Positions 53,677-62,486 of a stretch of 64,000 nucleotides of DNA are shown in pieces. The first letter of the stretch is position 1, and every line of letters begins with the position of its first letter. The stretch is from Sphingobium sufflavum (GTDB lineage Bacteria > Pseudomonadota > Alphaproteobacteria > Sphingomonadales > Sphingomonadaceae). Both the position numbers and the translations under genes were made by a program. The notes beneath the pieces were generated by a model that saw only the letters and a program-made list of their open reading frames with translations, was not told where the DNA came from and made no database searches. The stretch spans positions 186,001 through 250,000 of the forward strand of contig NZ_JAJSSH010000004.1 of assembly GCF_021403115.1 (NCBI RefSeq), read 5' to 3'.

Positions 53677-54138
53677 TCAAGTGACGGAAATCTCCAGTAA
53701 CTCGATGGCATCCTCTTTTCCGGCAAAGGACAGGAGGTCGCCCGGCTCCCCATCGATCAGCGCGCGGGCCAGCGGCGCGGTGAAGGCGATGAGGCCGGCG
53801 GTCGGCTCCGCCTCGTCATCGCCGACCAGGGTGATGGTGCGAACCGCACCGTTGAGGCGGAAGGTGACGGTGCAGCCAAAGGCGACCGATGCCCCCGTCG
53901 GCACAGGTGCGGGCTGCGCCGTGGCAAGGCGGGTGCGCCAGTAGCGCAAGTCGCGCTGCGCCGTCTTGCGCGGCTCCTCCTCCGTGATGGCGGCGACGGT
54001 CGCCTCCCACTCCGCAACCTTCGCCTCGATCTGGCGCAGGCCGCGCGCGGTGACGAGATTCGGGCCGGGCGGGATGGGGATCTCGAACTTCGGTTCCAGA
54101 TGCTCCTCGTCGCTCTCCCGGCGAAAGGCCACGCTCAT
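53677..54138 (-). CDS. GreA/GreB-type transcription elongation factor
   Basis: A protein of 153 residues. N-terminal coiled coil (about 25-75; VTARGLRQIEAKVAEWEATVAAI, then RKTAQRDLRYWRTRLATA) and a C-terminal FKBP-like domain (about 80-153) with FGCTVTFRLNG, RTITLVGDDEAEPTAGLIAFTAPLARALI, DLLSF and EISV. Gre factors stimulate transcript cleavage by stalled RNA polymerase. The coiled-coil tip has EEEP in the place of the usual acidic pair. ATGA overlap with the preceding Hsp70-like gene. Confidence 0.87.
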   Translation of the reverse strand: MSVAFRRESDEEHLEPKFEIPIPPGPNLVTARGLRQIEAKVAEWEATVAAITEEEPRKTAQRDLRYWRTRLATAQPAPVPTGASVAFGCTVTFRLNGAVRTITLVGDDEAEPTAGLIAFTAPLARALIDGEPGDLLSFAGKEDAIELLEISVT

Positions 54139-55454
54139 GCTGTTTCCTCTTCCTCCACGGTCCACTCCGCAAGATCGGGTTCCTGCCCGATCAGGGCAAG
54201 GCCATGGGCGATGGAGGTGAGTTCGTTGCCGCTGTCGATCTTGTGCGCGGCGAACCGCGCCTCGAAGATGGCGCGCACGGCGGGGATCAGGGAGGAGCCG
54301 CCCGTCAGGAAGACATGGTCGATGCCGTCCGGCGTCAGCCCCGCCTTGACCAGCGCCGCGTCCACCGTCTCCGCGATGCGGGCGAGGTCGGGCGCGATCC
54401 AGCTTTCGAAATCGGCGCGGGCGACGTCCGCCTCCACCGTCAGGCCGGACTGGTCGAAGTGGAAATGGGCGCTGTCGTCGCTGGACAGGCCGCGCTTCAG
54501 CTTGCCGACCGCATCATAGAGCGGATAGCCCAGTTCATTGTCCACCACCGCGATCATGCGGTCGATGGCGGCGGGATCGGTCGCGCTCTTGCGCAGCTTC
54601 GCCAGCGATTCCAGCGTCCGCCGGTTGCGCATCAGGGCGAGGCGCGACCAGTCGCCGAAATCGGTGAAATGACCGGCGGGGATTTCCAGCGTCTTGTCGA
54701 AGGAGCGATAGGTGCCGCCCTTGCCCAGCATCGGCAGCACCAGCTTGTCCATGATGCGATAGTCGAACCGGTCGCCCGCGATGCCGATGCCGGTGGAAGC
54801 GAGCGGCGTGCAGCGGCGCGCGGTCCCCGGCGCCTCGATCCGCACGATGGAAAAGTCGCTGGTGCCGCCGCCGAAATCCGCCACCAGCAATGTCGCCGGT
54901 TCGGTCAGGCGGCTGGCGAAGCTGAACGCCGCGCCCAATGGCTCATAGACATAATGCACCTCCCGCCCCAGCCCGGCGAACATCAGGTCGTACCGCTGGC
55001 GGGCCAGGGCGGCGTCCGGCCGCGCGCCGACATAGCGCACCGGGCGGCCGATCACGACCCGCTCCGGCAGCGTTTTCAGCGCATCGGCGGCGTGGGTGCG
55101 CAGATGGCCGAGGAAGACATGGCCCAGTTCCTCGAACCGGAACCGCTTTTCGAAGATGGTGGCATGTTCGAAGCCGGGGTTGGCGGCGACCGACTTGAAG
55201 GATTGCAGGAACCGCGACCCCTGCGGGAAGTCGAGGAATTCGGAGATCGCCCACGGTCCCGCCTCATGCCCGATGCCGCCCTTGACCGCGTCATCCTGCC
55301 AGAAGCACAGCGCGGAGCGGAACACCGGGCTGATCCCGTCGGGCGCGGCAAAGTCGATCAGGTCCGCCCGGCCATCCTCAAAGCCGCTCGCGACGACGCT
55401 GTTGGTCGTGCCGAAGTCGATGCCGATGGAGCGCACGGATGCGGGGGTGGTCAT
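54135..55454 (-). CDS. Hsp70-family protein (YegD-like)
   Basis: A protein of 439 residues. The actin-like ATPase core is complete: SIGIDFGTTNSVVA (phosphate 1, about 9-22), LVADFGGGTSDFSI (phosphate 2, about 190-203) and FLTGGSSLIPAVRAIFEARF (adenosine motif, about 375-394). There is no substrate-binding domain, as in YegD-type truncated Hsp70 proteins, so it is not DnaK. Function unknown. The start at 55454 (MTTPASV) was chosen because upstream sequence is low-quality. Overlaps the Gre-type gene by four bases. Confidence 0.87.
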   Translation of the reverse strand: MTTPASVRSIGIDFGTTNSVVASGFEDGRADLIDFAAPDGISPVFRSALCFWQDDAVKGGIGHEAGPWAISEFLDFPQGSRFLQSFKSVAANPGFEHATIFEKRFRFEELGHVFLGHLRTHAADALKTLPERVVIGRPVRYVGARPDAALARQRYDLMFAGLGREVHYVYEPLGAAFSFASRLTEPATLLVADFGGGTSDFSIVRIEAPGTARRCTPLASTGIGIAGDRFDYRIMDKLVLPMLGKGGTYRSFDKTLEIPAGHFTDFGDWSRLALMRNRRTLESLAKLRKSATDPAAIDRMIAVVDNELGYPLYDAVGKLKRGLSSDDSAHFHFDQSGLTVEADVARADFESWIAPDLARIAETVDAALVKAGLTPDGIDHVFLTGGSSLIPAVRAIFEARFAAHKIDSGNELTSIAHGLALIGQEPDLAEWTVEEEETA

Positions 55455-55631
55455 GGGGAGGCTTCCAGATGGGAGGAGCCGCGTGGGCGCCACGCGGGGC
55501 TGGCGCCTATGGCAGCGCGGGCGGGATAGTGCAATGGCCCGGCGCGGGTGGCAAGGGTTGCGATAGCATCCCCGCCACAGCATCGTCATGCCAGCGAAGG
55601 CTGAGCAATCCCGGCTACGCCATCACCCCCC

Positions 55632-57512
55632 TCACCCGTTCACCGTCTCCAGCGCCTCGTTCGCCTCCATCCACACCGCTTCCGCGGCCTCGATCTGCGT
55701 GTCCAGTTCCGCGCGGCGCTTCATCATCTCGCCCATCGACAATTTGGCGAGGGCGGCGGGCGCGGTGGAGGGGTCGAACATCGCCTTGTCCAGCACGGTG
55801 CGGCCCTCGGTCAGCTTCGCCAGTTCCTGCTCCGCCTTCTTCGCGACCTTGCTCAGCGCCTGATATTTCTCACGCGCTTCGGCGGCGGCGCGGCGCTGGT
55901 CCTTCTTGTTGCCGCCGCCCTTCTCGCCCTTGCCACCCTTGGCATCACCGCCGTCCTTGGACAGGATCATCTGGATATAGGTTTCGATGGAGCCGTCGAA
56001 TTCCTTCGCCGTGCCCTTGTCGACCAGCACCAGCCGGTCCGCCGTCATCTCCAGCATGTGGCGGTCATGGGACACGATCACCACCGCGCCCGAATAATCG
56101 TTGAGCGCCTGGATCAGCGCCTCGCGCGCGTCGACGTCCAGATGGTTCGTCGGTTCGTCGAGGATCAGCATGTGCGGTGCGTCGCGGGTGATGAGCGCCA
56201 GCGCGAGGCGGGCGCGCTCGCCGCCCGACAGCTTGCCGACCATCGTCGTCGCCTTGTCCCCCGAAAAGCCGAAACGGCCGAGCTGGCTGCGGACCGCGCC
56301 CTGCGTCGCGCCCTTCATCAGGCTGGTCATGTGCTGGAGCGGCGTCTCGGTCCGGTCCAGTTCCTCCACCTGATATTGGGTGAAGTAACCGACCCGCATC
56401 TTGCCCGATGCGTTCATCGCGCCGTCCATCGGCTTCAACTGCGCGGCCAGCAGGCGGGCCAGAGTCGTCTTGCCGTTGCCGTTGCGGCCCAGCAGCGCGA
56501 TGCGGTCGTCCGGGTCGAGGCGCAGGTTGAGCCGTTGCAGGATCGGCGTCTCCGCATAGCCGACGGAGGCGAGGTCCAGCGTGATGAGCGGCGGGCGCAG
56601 CTCGTCCGGGTTGGGGAAGTTGAAGCTGAGCGAGGGATCGTCGATCAGCTCGGCAATCGGCTGCATCTTGGCCAACGCCTTTTGCCGGCTCTGCGCCTGC
56701 TTGGCGGTGGAGGCGCGGGCGCTGTTCTTGGCGATATATTCCTGCAAATGCTCGCGCTGCGCCTGCTGCTTGGCGCGGGCGGAGGCAAGCTGCGCCTGCC
56801 GTTCCGCGCGCTGCCGCTCGAACGCGTCATAGCCGCCGGGATAGAGGGTCAGCTTGCCGCCCGACAGGTGGAGGATATGGTCCACCACATTGTTGAGGAA
56901 GTCGCGCTCATGGCTGACCAGCAGGATGGTCGCGGGGTAGCTGATAAGGAAATCCTCCAGCCACAGCACCGCTTCCAGGTCGAGATGGTTCGACGGTTCG
57001 TCGAGCAGCAGCAGGTCCGGCGCGGAGAAGAGCAGCGACGCCAGCGCCACGCGCATCCGCCAGCCACCCGAAAAACTCTCCAGAGGCTGATGCTGCGCCG
57101 CTTCGTCGAAGCCGAGACCGACGAGGATCTGCGCCGCGCGGCTGGGCGCGGTGTAGGCGTCGATGGCCATCAGGCGGTCATGCACCTCGCCCAGACGGTC
57201 GGGGTCGTGGCTGGTCTCGCTCTCCTCCAGCAGCGCGGCCCGCTCCGTATCGGCGGCCAGCACCGTCTCGAACGGGGTCGCGTCGCCGCCGGGCGCTTCC
57301 TGCGCGATATAGCCGAGGCGGGCGCCGCGCGGCATGTCGATGGAGCCGGTGTCGGGTTCCAGCATGTCCGCGATCACGCGCACCAGAGTCGATTTGCCCG
57401 CGCCGTTACGGCCGATCAGGCCGATGCGCCCGCGCGGCGGCAGTTTGGCGGTCGCGCCGTCAAGGATCGTGCGTCCACCCAGGCGGACGGTGATGTCGGT
57501 GATATTCAGCAT
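55632..57512 (-). CDS. ABC-F family ATPase (Uup/YheS-like)
   Basis: A protein of 626 residues with two ATP-binding cassettes and no membrane helices. Cassette 1: GRNGAGKST (35-43), signature FSGGWRMRVALA, LLLLDEPSNHLD. Cassette 2: GRNGNGKTT (about 338-346), LSGGERARLALA, MLILDEPTNHLD. The linker between the cassettes (about 230-300) is Gln/Arg/Ala-rich and helical. A charged coiled coil lies at the C-terminus (about 540-626, AREKYQALSKVAKKAEQELAKL). ABC-F proteins act on the ribosome to aid translation or resistance. Confidence 0.92.
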   Translation of the reverse strand: MLNITDITVRLGGRTILDGATAKLPPRGRIGLIGRNGAGKSTLVRVIADMLEPDTGSIDMPRGARLGYIAQEAPGGDATPFETVLAADTERAALLEESETSHDPDRLGEVHDRLMAIDAYTAPSRAAQILVGLGFDEAAQHQPLESFSGGWRMRVALASLLFSAPDLLLLDEPSNHLDLEAVLWLEDFLISYPATILLVSHERDFLNNVVDHILHLSGGKLTLYPGGYDAFERQRAERQAQLASARAKQQAQREHLQEYIAKNSARASTAKQAQSRQKALAKMQPIAELIDDPSLSFNFPNPDELRPPLITLDLASVGYAETPILQRLNLRLDPDDRIALLGRNGNGKTTLARLLAAQLKPMDGAMNASGKMRVGYFTQYQVEELDRTETPLQHMTSLMKGATQGAVRSQLGRFGFSGDKATTMVGKLSGGERARLALALITRDAPHMLILDEPTNHLDVDAREALIQALNDYSGAVVIVSHDRHMLEMTADRLVLVDKGTAKEFDGSIETYIQMILSKDGGDAKGGKGEKGGGNKKDQRRAAAEAREKYQALSKVAKKAEQELAKLTEGRTVLDKAMFDPSTAPAALAKLSMGEMMKRRAELDTQIEAAEAVWMEANEALETVNG

Positions 57513-57633
57513 GGCGCGCGCCTAGCACCAATGACGCCAGAACCCAATGGGGCGCTGGCGCAACCTGTCCCGTATTCGGCGCGGCCCGCTCCGCGCGGCT
57601 GGCGCGCCACGCGGGAGGCGCGCGCGGAGCCGT

Positions 57634-57861
57634 TTATTTCTTCTTGCGTGCCTTGGCCGCGACGGCGGTCTTGGCGTCCTCGATCACGTCGATGGCGTCC
57701 TGCGCGCTTTCTTCCGCAGCGTCCTGCGGAGCAGCGGCGGAACCGTCCAGTTCGCGGGTCGCCTGATCCCAGTGCAGCGCATCGCGGCCATGGGGCTTGC
57801 CCTCCGCCTCCCACAGGGCATGGGCGCGCGCCCTGATCTGTGCGTCTTTGTCCTGGCTCAT
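57634..57861 (-). CDS. DUF2934-family small protein
   Basis: A protein of 75 residues. MSQDKDAQIRARAHALWEAEGKPHGRDALHW is the DUF2934 signature (IRxRAyxLWExxGrP-G-x-x-x-x-HW). The rest is an Ala/Asp/Glu-rich tail ending AAKARKKK. Function unknown; the family is widespread in alphaproteobacteria. The start at 57861 was chosen because upstream sequence is not conserved. It lies upstream of the ABC-F gene and is divergent from the LplT-Aas fusion gene. Confidence 0.85.
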   Translation of the reverse strand: MSQDKDAQIRARAHALWEAEGKPHGRDALHWDQATRELDGSAAAPQDAAEESAQDAIDVIEDAKTAVAAKARKKK

Positions 57862-58135
57862 CGGCTGCACTCCCTGCTGGCGAATAATCTGCCCTCGCAA
57901 CAATCGTCGGTCGCGCATTTGGATGCAGCCCCCTGCGAAGATTCTGGCCACACCGGGAAAAATTTTATTGAACGGCGTATAATTTATAATTGAACACTGT
58001 ATATTTATGCGATAGGGCGGAAATGCAGCCCGACGGACGGGGATTTGGGAAAAATCCTTGCTGACAACGGATCGCATTAACAGTCGCGAGAGATTTCGAT
58101 CATAATCGGGATTCAATCGAACAGGGGAAGACCGC
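57862..58135. promoter_or_regulatory. AT-rich divergent promoter region
   Basis: 274 bases between the DUF2934 gene and the LplT-Aas gene. Around 57960-58010 the sequence is strikingly AT-rich, with two TATAAT hexamers (57978-57983 and 57985-57990). GGGGAAG precedes the fusion-gene ATG. No gene is seen. Confidence 0.4.
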
Positions 58136-61100
58136 ATGTCCGCACCAGAATATAGCCTGCTGACCAAGCGTCGTTTCGCGCCCCTGTTCGTGGTGCAGTT
58201 GCTGGGCGCCTTCAACGATAATCTGTTGAAGTTCGCGCTGCTCTTTCTCGCCAACTTTCATCTGTACCAGAACCAGCCGGGCAAGGCGGAAATGCTGGCG
58301 ACCATCGCCACCGGCCTGTTCATCGCCCCCTATTTCCTCTTCTCCGCCCTGGCCGGACAGATTGCCGATGCGTGGGACAAGGCGAAGCTGGTGCGGATCG
58401 TCAAGGGGGCGGAGGTCGCCATCATGGCGCTGGGGCTGATCGGTTTCTGGACCAACAGCGTGCCCCTGCTGCTGGGCGCATTATTCCTGATGGGCGTCCA
58501 TTCGACCCTGTTCGGCCCGGTCAAATATTCGATCCTGCCGCAGCATCTGGGCAAGGATGAAGTCGTCGGCGGCACCGGCCTGATCGAGGCGGGCACCTTC
58601 CTCGCCATCCTCGGCGGGCAATTGCTGGCGGGCATGGTGCAGCCGTGGGAGGCGGGGCTGATCGCCACCGCGCTGGCCGTCGCGGGCTTCGTCGCGGCGC
58701 TGACAGTGCCGCCTGCCCCCGCGACCGCGCCCGGCCTGAAGGTCGACGCCAATGTCTTCGCCAGCACATGGCGCATCCTGAAGGCGGCGCGGCACGGGCC
58801 GGGCGTCTGGCTCTCCATCCTCGGCATAAGCTGGTTCTTTGCGGTCGGTGCGGTGCTGCTGTCCGAATTCGCGCCGCTGGTCGGCGGGGTTCTGAAGGCG
58901 CAGCAATCGGTCGCCACGCTCTTTCTCCTCATCTTCTCGATCAGCGTCGCGCTGGGTTCGCTGCTCGTCAACACGCTGCTCAAGGGTGAGGTTTCGGCCC
59001 GCTATGTCCCCATCTCCGCCCTCGCGCTGGCGGGCTTCATGATCGACCTGTGGTTCGCGGCGGAGGCGTTCGTGCCCGCCGTGACGGGCGCGGACATCGC
59101 CACCTTCGTCACCTCCACGGGAAGCTGGCGGATCATGATCGATCTCGTCGGCATCGCCTTTGCGGGCGGCGTCTTCATCGTGCCGCTCTACGCCATCCTC
59201 CAGACGCGCAGCCCGGCGGAGGAGCGATCGCGCACCATCGCGGCGAACAATATCGTCAACGCCATCGTCGCGGTCATCGTGGTGGCGGCGGCGACCATCC
59301 TGCTCGCCAACGGCACCAGTGTTCCGGGCGTTATCGGGGCGATGGGCCTGGCGACGCTGGTCATCGCCTTCATCTCCTGCTGGCTGCTGCCCGAAACCCT
59401 CATCAAGAGCCTGATCCGCGGCGTGCTGAAACTCCTCTATCGCATCGAGGTCGCGGGCGTGGAGAATATGCCCCGCCCCGGCGAGCGCGCGGTCGTGGTG
59501 GTCAATCACGTAAGCTGGCTGGACGGGTTGCTGCTCGCCGCCTTCCTGCCCGGCACGCCCGTCTTTGCCGTGCATAGCAAGGTGGTGGAGATGTGGTGGG
59601 TGAAGCCCTTCCTCGGCCTGTTCCGCGCCTTTCCCGTCGACCCCACCAACCCCCTGTCGGCCAAGGCAATGGTGAAGGCGGTGCGGGAGGGCGCGACCCT
59701 CGTCATCTTCCCCGAAGGCCGCATCACCGTCACCGGCGCGCTGATGAAGGTGTTCGACGGTCCCGGGATGGTCGCGGACAAGGCGGACGCCCCCATCGTC
59801 CCCGTGCGGATCGACGGGGCGCAGTTCACGCCCCTGTCCCGCCTGAAGGGCAAGGTCCGCACACGCCTGTTCCCGAAAATCCGCCTGACCATCCTGCCGC
59901 CCCGCCGCTTTATCATCGAGGGCGAGGCGCTGACCGCCCGCGCCCGCCGCGCCATCGCGGGACGGCAATTGTACGACGTGATGAGCCAGATGATCTTCGA
60001 CACGTCGGCGACCGATGGCACGCTGTTCTCCGCCCTGCTGGAGGCCCGCCATATCCATGGCGGCGCGGCGCCGGTGGTCGAGGATGTGAAGCGCGAACCG
60101 CTGAGCTACGACCGGCTCGTCACCGGCGCGCTGGCGCTGGGCCGTCCCCTGGCGGCGGGCACGGCGCGGGGCGAGGCCGTCGGCCTGCTCATGCCCAATG
60201 TCGCGTCGGTGGTCGTCGCCTTCTTCGCGCTCCAGACGCGAGGGCGCGTGCCCGCGATGCTCAACTATACCGCGGGTCTCACCAACCTGCGCGCCGCCTG
60301 CACCGCCGCTGAGGTCCGCACAATCGTCACCGCCCGCGCCTTCGTCGCGCAGGCGAAGCTGGGCGAGACGGTCGCGGCGCTGGAGGCGGACGGGCTGCGC
60401 ATCGTTTGGCTGGAGGATGTGGGCGCGGCCATCGGCACGGGCGCAAAACTGCGCGCCGCCACCGCCAGCCGATTCGGCGCGGGGCGGCAGGAGGGCGCGC
60501 GCCTTTCCCCCGACACGCCCGCCGTCATCCTGTTCACCAGCGGGTCGGAGGGATTGCCCAAGGGGGTGGTGCTGACCCATCGCAACCTGCTGTCCAACTG
60601 CCGCCAACTCGCCGCGCGGATCGACTTCAACGCCGCCGACACGGTGTTGAACGCGCTGCCCGTCTTCCACAGCTTCGGCCTGACCGGCGGCACCTTGCTG
60701 CCCATCCTGCATGGCGTGAAGACGCTGCTCTACCCCAGCCCGCTGCATTACCGGATCGTGCCCGCGCTGGCCTATGACAGCAACGCGACGATCCTGTTCG
60801 GCACCGATACCTTCCTGTCCGGCTATGCCCGCATGGCGCATGGCTATGACTTCTACTCCCTGCGCTACATCTTTGCGGGGGCGGAGCGGGTGCGGGACGA
60901 GACACGCACAATCTATGCGGAGAAGTTCGGCCTGCGCATCCTCGAAGGCTATGGCGCGACGGAAGCCGGGCCGGTGATCGCGGTCAACACGCCGATGCAT
61001 TTCCGCGCGGGCACGGTCGGGCGGCTGCTGCCCGGCGTTACCGGGCGGCTGGACGCGGTGCCCGGCATCGCGGAGGGCGGCCGCCTGTTCATCCGTGGTC

Positions 61101-61534
61101 CCAACATCATGGCCGGCTATATGAAAGCGGACGCACCCGGCGTGCTGCAACCGCCGGAGGGCGGCTGGCACGACACGGGCGACATCGTGACCATCGACGC
61201 GGACGGCTTCGTCACCATCCGCGCCCGCGCCAAGCGGTTCGCCAAGATCGGCGGGGAGATGGTCTCGCTACCCGCCGTCGAAGGCTATGCCGCCGCCGTC
61301 TGGGCGGGCGCGGACCATGCCGTCGTCACCCGCCCCGACCCGCGCAAGGGGGAACAACTCGTCCTGTTCACCACCGACAAGGCGGCGGAGCATGGCGCGT
61401 TGCAGGCGTGGGGCCGCGCCAATGGCGTGACGGAACTGGCCATCCCGCGCGACATCCGCGTGGTGGAGGCGCTGCCGGTGCTGGGCACGGGCAAGATCGA
61501 CTATGTGACGCTGGGCACGATGGCGGCGGGGTGA
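58136..61534 (+). CDS. LplT-PlsC-Aas fusion: lysophospholipid transporter, acyltransferase and acyl-ACP synthetase
   Basis: A protein of 1132 residues with three parts. (1) An MFS-type transporter of about 12 helices (1-415; FVVQLLGAFNDNLLKFALLFL opening) like LplT. (2) A PlsC acyltransferase (about 435-620) with NHVSWLDG (H-x4-D) and FPEGRIT. (3) An AMP-forming acyl-ACP/CoA synthetase (about 640-1132) with FTSGSEGLPKGVVLTHRN, ILEGYGATEAGP and the TGDIVTIDADG motif. In E. coli, LplT and Aas are two proteins that import and reacylate lysophospholipids; here they are one. GGGGAAG ribosome site; a separate promoter is likely. Confidence 0.9.
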   Translation: MSAPEYSLLTKRRFAPLFVVQLLGAFNDNLLKFALLFLANFHLYQNQPGKAEMLATIATGLFIAPYFLFSALAGQIADAWDKAKLVRIVKGAEVAIMALGLIGFWTNSVPLLLGALFLMGVHSTLFGPVKYSILPQHLGKDEVVGGTGLIEAGTFLAILGGQLLAGMVQPWEAGLIATALAVAGFVAALTVPPAPATAPGLKVDANVFASTWRILKAARHGPGVWLSILGISWFFAVGAVLLSEFAPLVGGVLKAQQSVATLFLLIFSISVALGSLLVNTLLKGEVSARYVPISALALAGFMIDLWFAAEAFVPAVTGADIATFVTSTGSWRIMIDLVGIAFAGGVFIVPLYAILQTRSPAEERSRTIAANNIVNAIVAVIVVAAATILLANGTSVPGVIGAMGLATLVIAFISCWLLPETLIKSLIRGVLKLLYRIEVAGVENMPRPGERAVVVVNHVSWLDGLLLAAFLPGTPVFAVHSKVVEMWWVKPFLGLFRAFPVDPTNPLSAKAMVKAVREGATLVIFPEGRITVTGALMKVFDGPGMVADKADAPIVPVRIDGAQFTPLSRLKGKVRTRLFPKIRLTILPPRRFIIEGEALTARARRAIAGRQLYDVMSQMIFDTSATDGTLFSALLEARHIHGGAAPVVEDVKREPLSYDRLVTGALALGRPLAAGTARGEAVGLLMPNVASVVVAFFALQTRGRVPAMLNYTAGLTNLRAACTAAEVRTIVTARAFVAQAKLGETVAALEADGLRIVWLEDVGAAIGTGAKLRAATASRFGAGRQEGARLSPDTPAVILFTSGSEGLPKGVVLTHRNLLSNCRQLAARIDFNAADTVLNALPVFHSFGLTGGTLLPILHGVKTLLYPSPLHYRIVPALAYDSNATILFGTDTFLSGYARMAHGYDFYSLRYIFAGAERVRDETRTIYAEKFGLRILEGYGATEAGPVIAVNTPMHFRAGTVGRLLPGVTGRLDAVPGIAEGGRLFIRGPNIMAGYMKADAPGVLQPPEGGWHDTGDIVTIDADGFVTIRARAKRFAKIGGEMVSLPAVEGYAAAVWAGADHAVVTRPDPRKGEQLVLFTTDKAAEHGALQAWGRANGVTELAIPRDIRVVEALPVLGTGKIDYVTLGTMAAG

Positions 61535-61654
61535 GGTCTGCTCAAAGTTGCAGCATCCCTGCCGGTCCCATCCACGACACTCCCGACCTGATCCGGGATG
61601 ACGAAGGGGCATATCCGCAAACCATCCAGACAGGCTCCGACCGAACGATGGCCC

Positions 61655-62485
61655 CTAAACCGGCGGCAAAAACTCGATCGGGGCGGTGAACTGGATGCGG
61701 GTGCTGGTGATGGCGGCGGGCGCGCTGGGATAGGGGGAGGCGCGGTGCATCATCGCCTGCGCTTCCTCGTCCAGCGCGGGCTTGCCACTGCTGGCGACAA
61801 TCTCCCCGTTCAGCAGGACGCCCGCCCGGTCGATCACGAAACGGACCTGCACGATGCCCCGCTCCTTGCGCATCAGCGCGCGGCGGGGGTAGATTTTATG
61901 AGCGTAGAGCCACGACCGCACCTTTGCCGCATAGGCCAGGCTGGTGCCCGCGGGTGCGTCCGCGTCCAGCCCCTCGGCCAGCCCGCGACGCGGCGGGGTC
62001 GCGCCCTGCCCTGCGGCGGCGGCACTGGACGCCGCACTGGCGCTCGATGCGGTGGAGGGGGCGGCGGAGGGGGCGGCGGGCGACGCCGTCGCGGCTTTCG
62101 GCTGCGACGGCTGCGCCACCTGTGATGGTAATGGCGGCAGCGGCGGGGCGGCAGCGGCCGACGGGACCGGCGGCGCGGGCGGCACCGGTGGCTGCACCGC
62201 CTTTTCCGGCTGGACAGAGGGAGGCGCCGCCGCATCGGCGGTCAGCGCGCTCTCCTCACCCTCGTCGCTGCCCTTCAGCGCGGCCAGCGACAGCACGTTC
62301 AGGGAGTGGTCCGCAAACCGCTCCTGCCGGGCCGCGCCCATGGTGAGCAGGACGGCGAGCAGCAACCCGTTGACCGCCAGCGACGCCGCCGCCGGGACGC
62401 TGGGGCGCAACAGGCCGGACCGGTCCGCAAAGCGCCCCGCCATAGTCCCGCCGGTCCCCATGGCCCTGTTCGCCGCCATCGCCAT
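61655..62485 (-). CDS. TonB-like energy transducer
   Basis: A protein of 276 residues: a short basic cytoplasmic start, one membrane helix (about 33-52), a long Pro/Ala/Ser-rich region (about 85-185) and a C-terminal TonB domain (about 190-276; AYAAKVRSWLYAHKIYPRRALMRKERGIVQVRFVIDRAGVLLNGEI). It energises TonB-dependent receptors. It starts one base after the stop of the adjacent receptor gene (62487), so the pair is probably translated together and dedicated to each other. No exbB/exbD are visible within the window at this spot. Confidence 0.88.
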   Translation of the reverse strand: MAMAANRAMGTGGTMAGRFADRSGLLRPSVPAAASLAVNGLLLAVLLTMGAARQERFADHSLNVLSLAALKGSDEGEESALTADAAAPPSVQPEKAVQPPVPPAPPVPSAAAAPPLPPLPSQVAQPSQPKAATASPAAPSAAPSTASSASAASSAAAAGQGATPPRRGLAEGLDADAPAGTSLAYAAKVRSWLYAHKIYPRRALMRKERGIVQVRFVIDRAGVLLNGEIVASSGKPALDEEAQAMMHRASPYPSAPAAITSTRIQFTAPIEFLPPV

Positions 62486-62486
62486 G

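Noticed and set aside
58481..61171. An 896-residue minus-strand frame opposite the LplT-Aas fusion
   Set aside because: The plus strand holds three recognisable enzyme domains; the opposite frame is Arg/Gly/Asp/Gln-rich noise.
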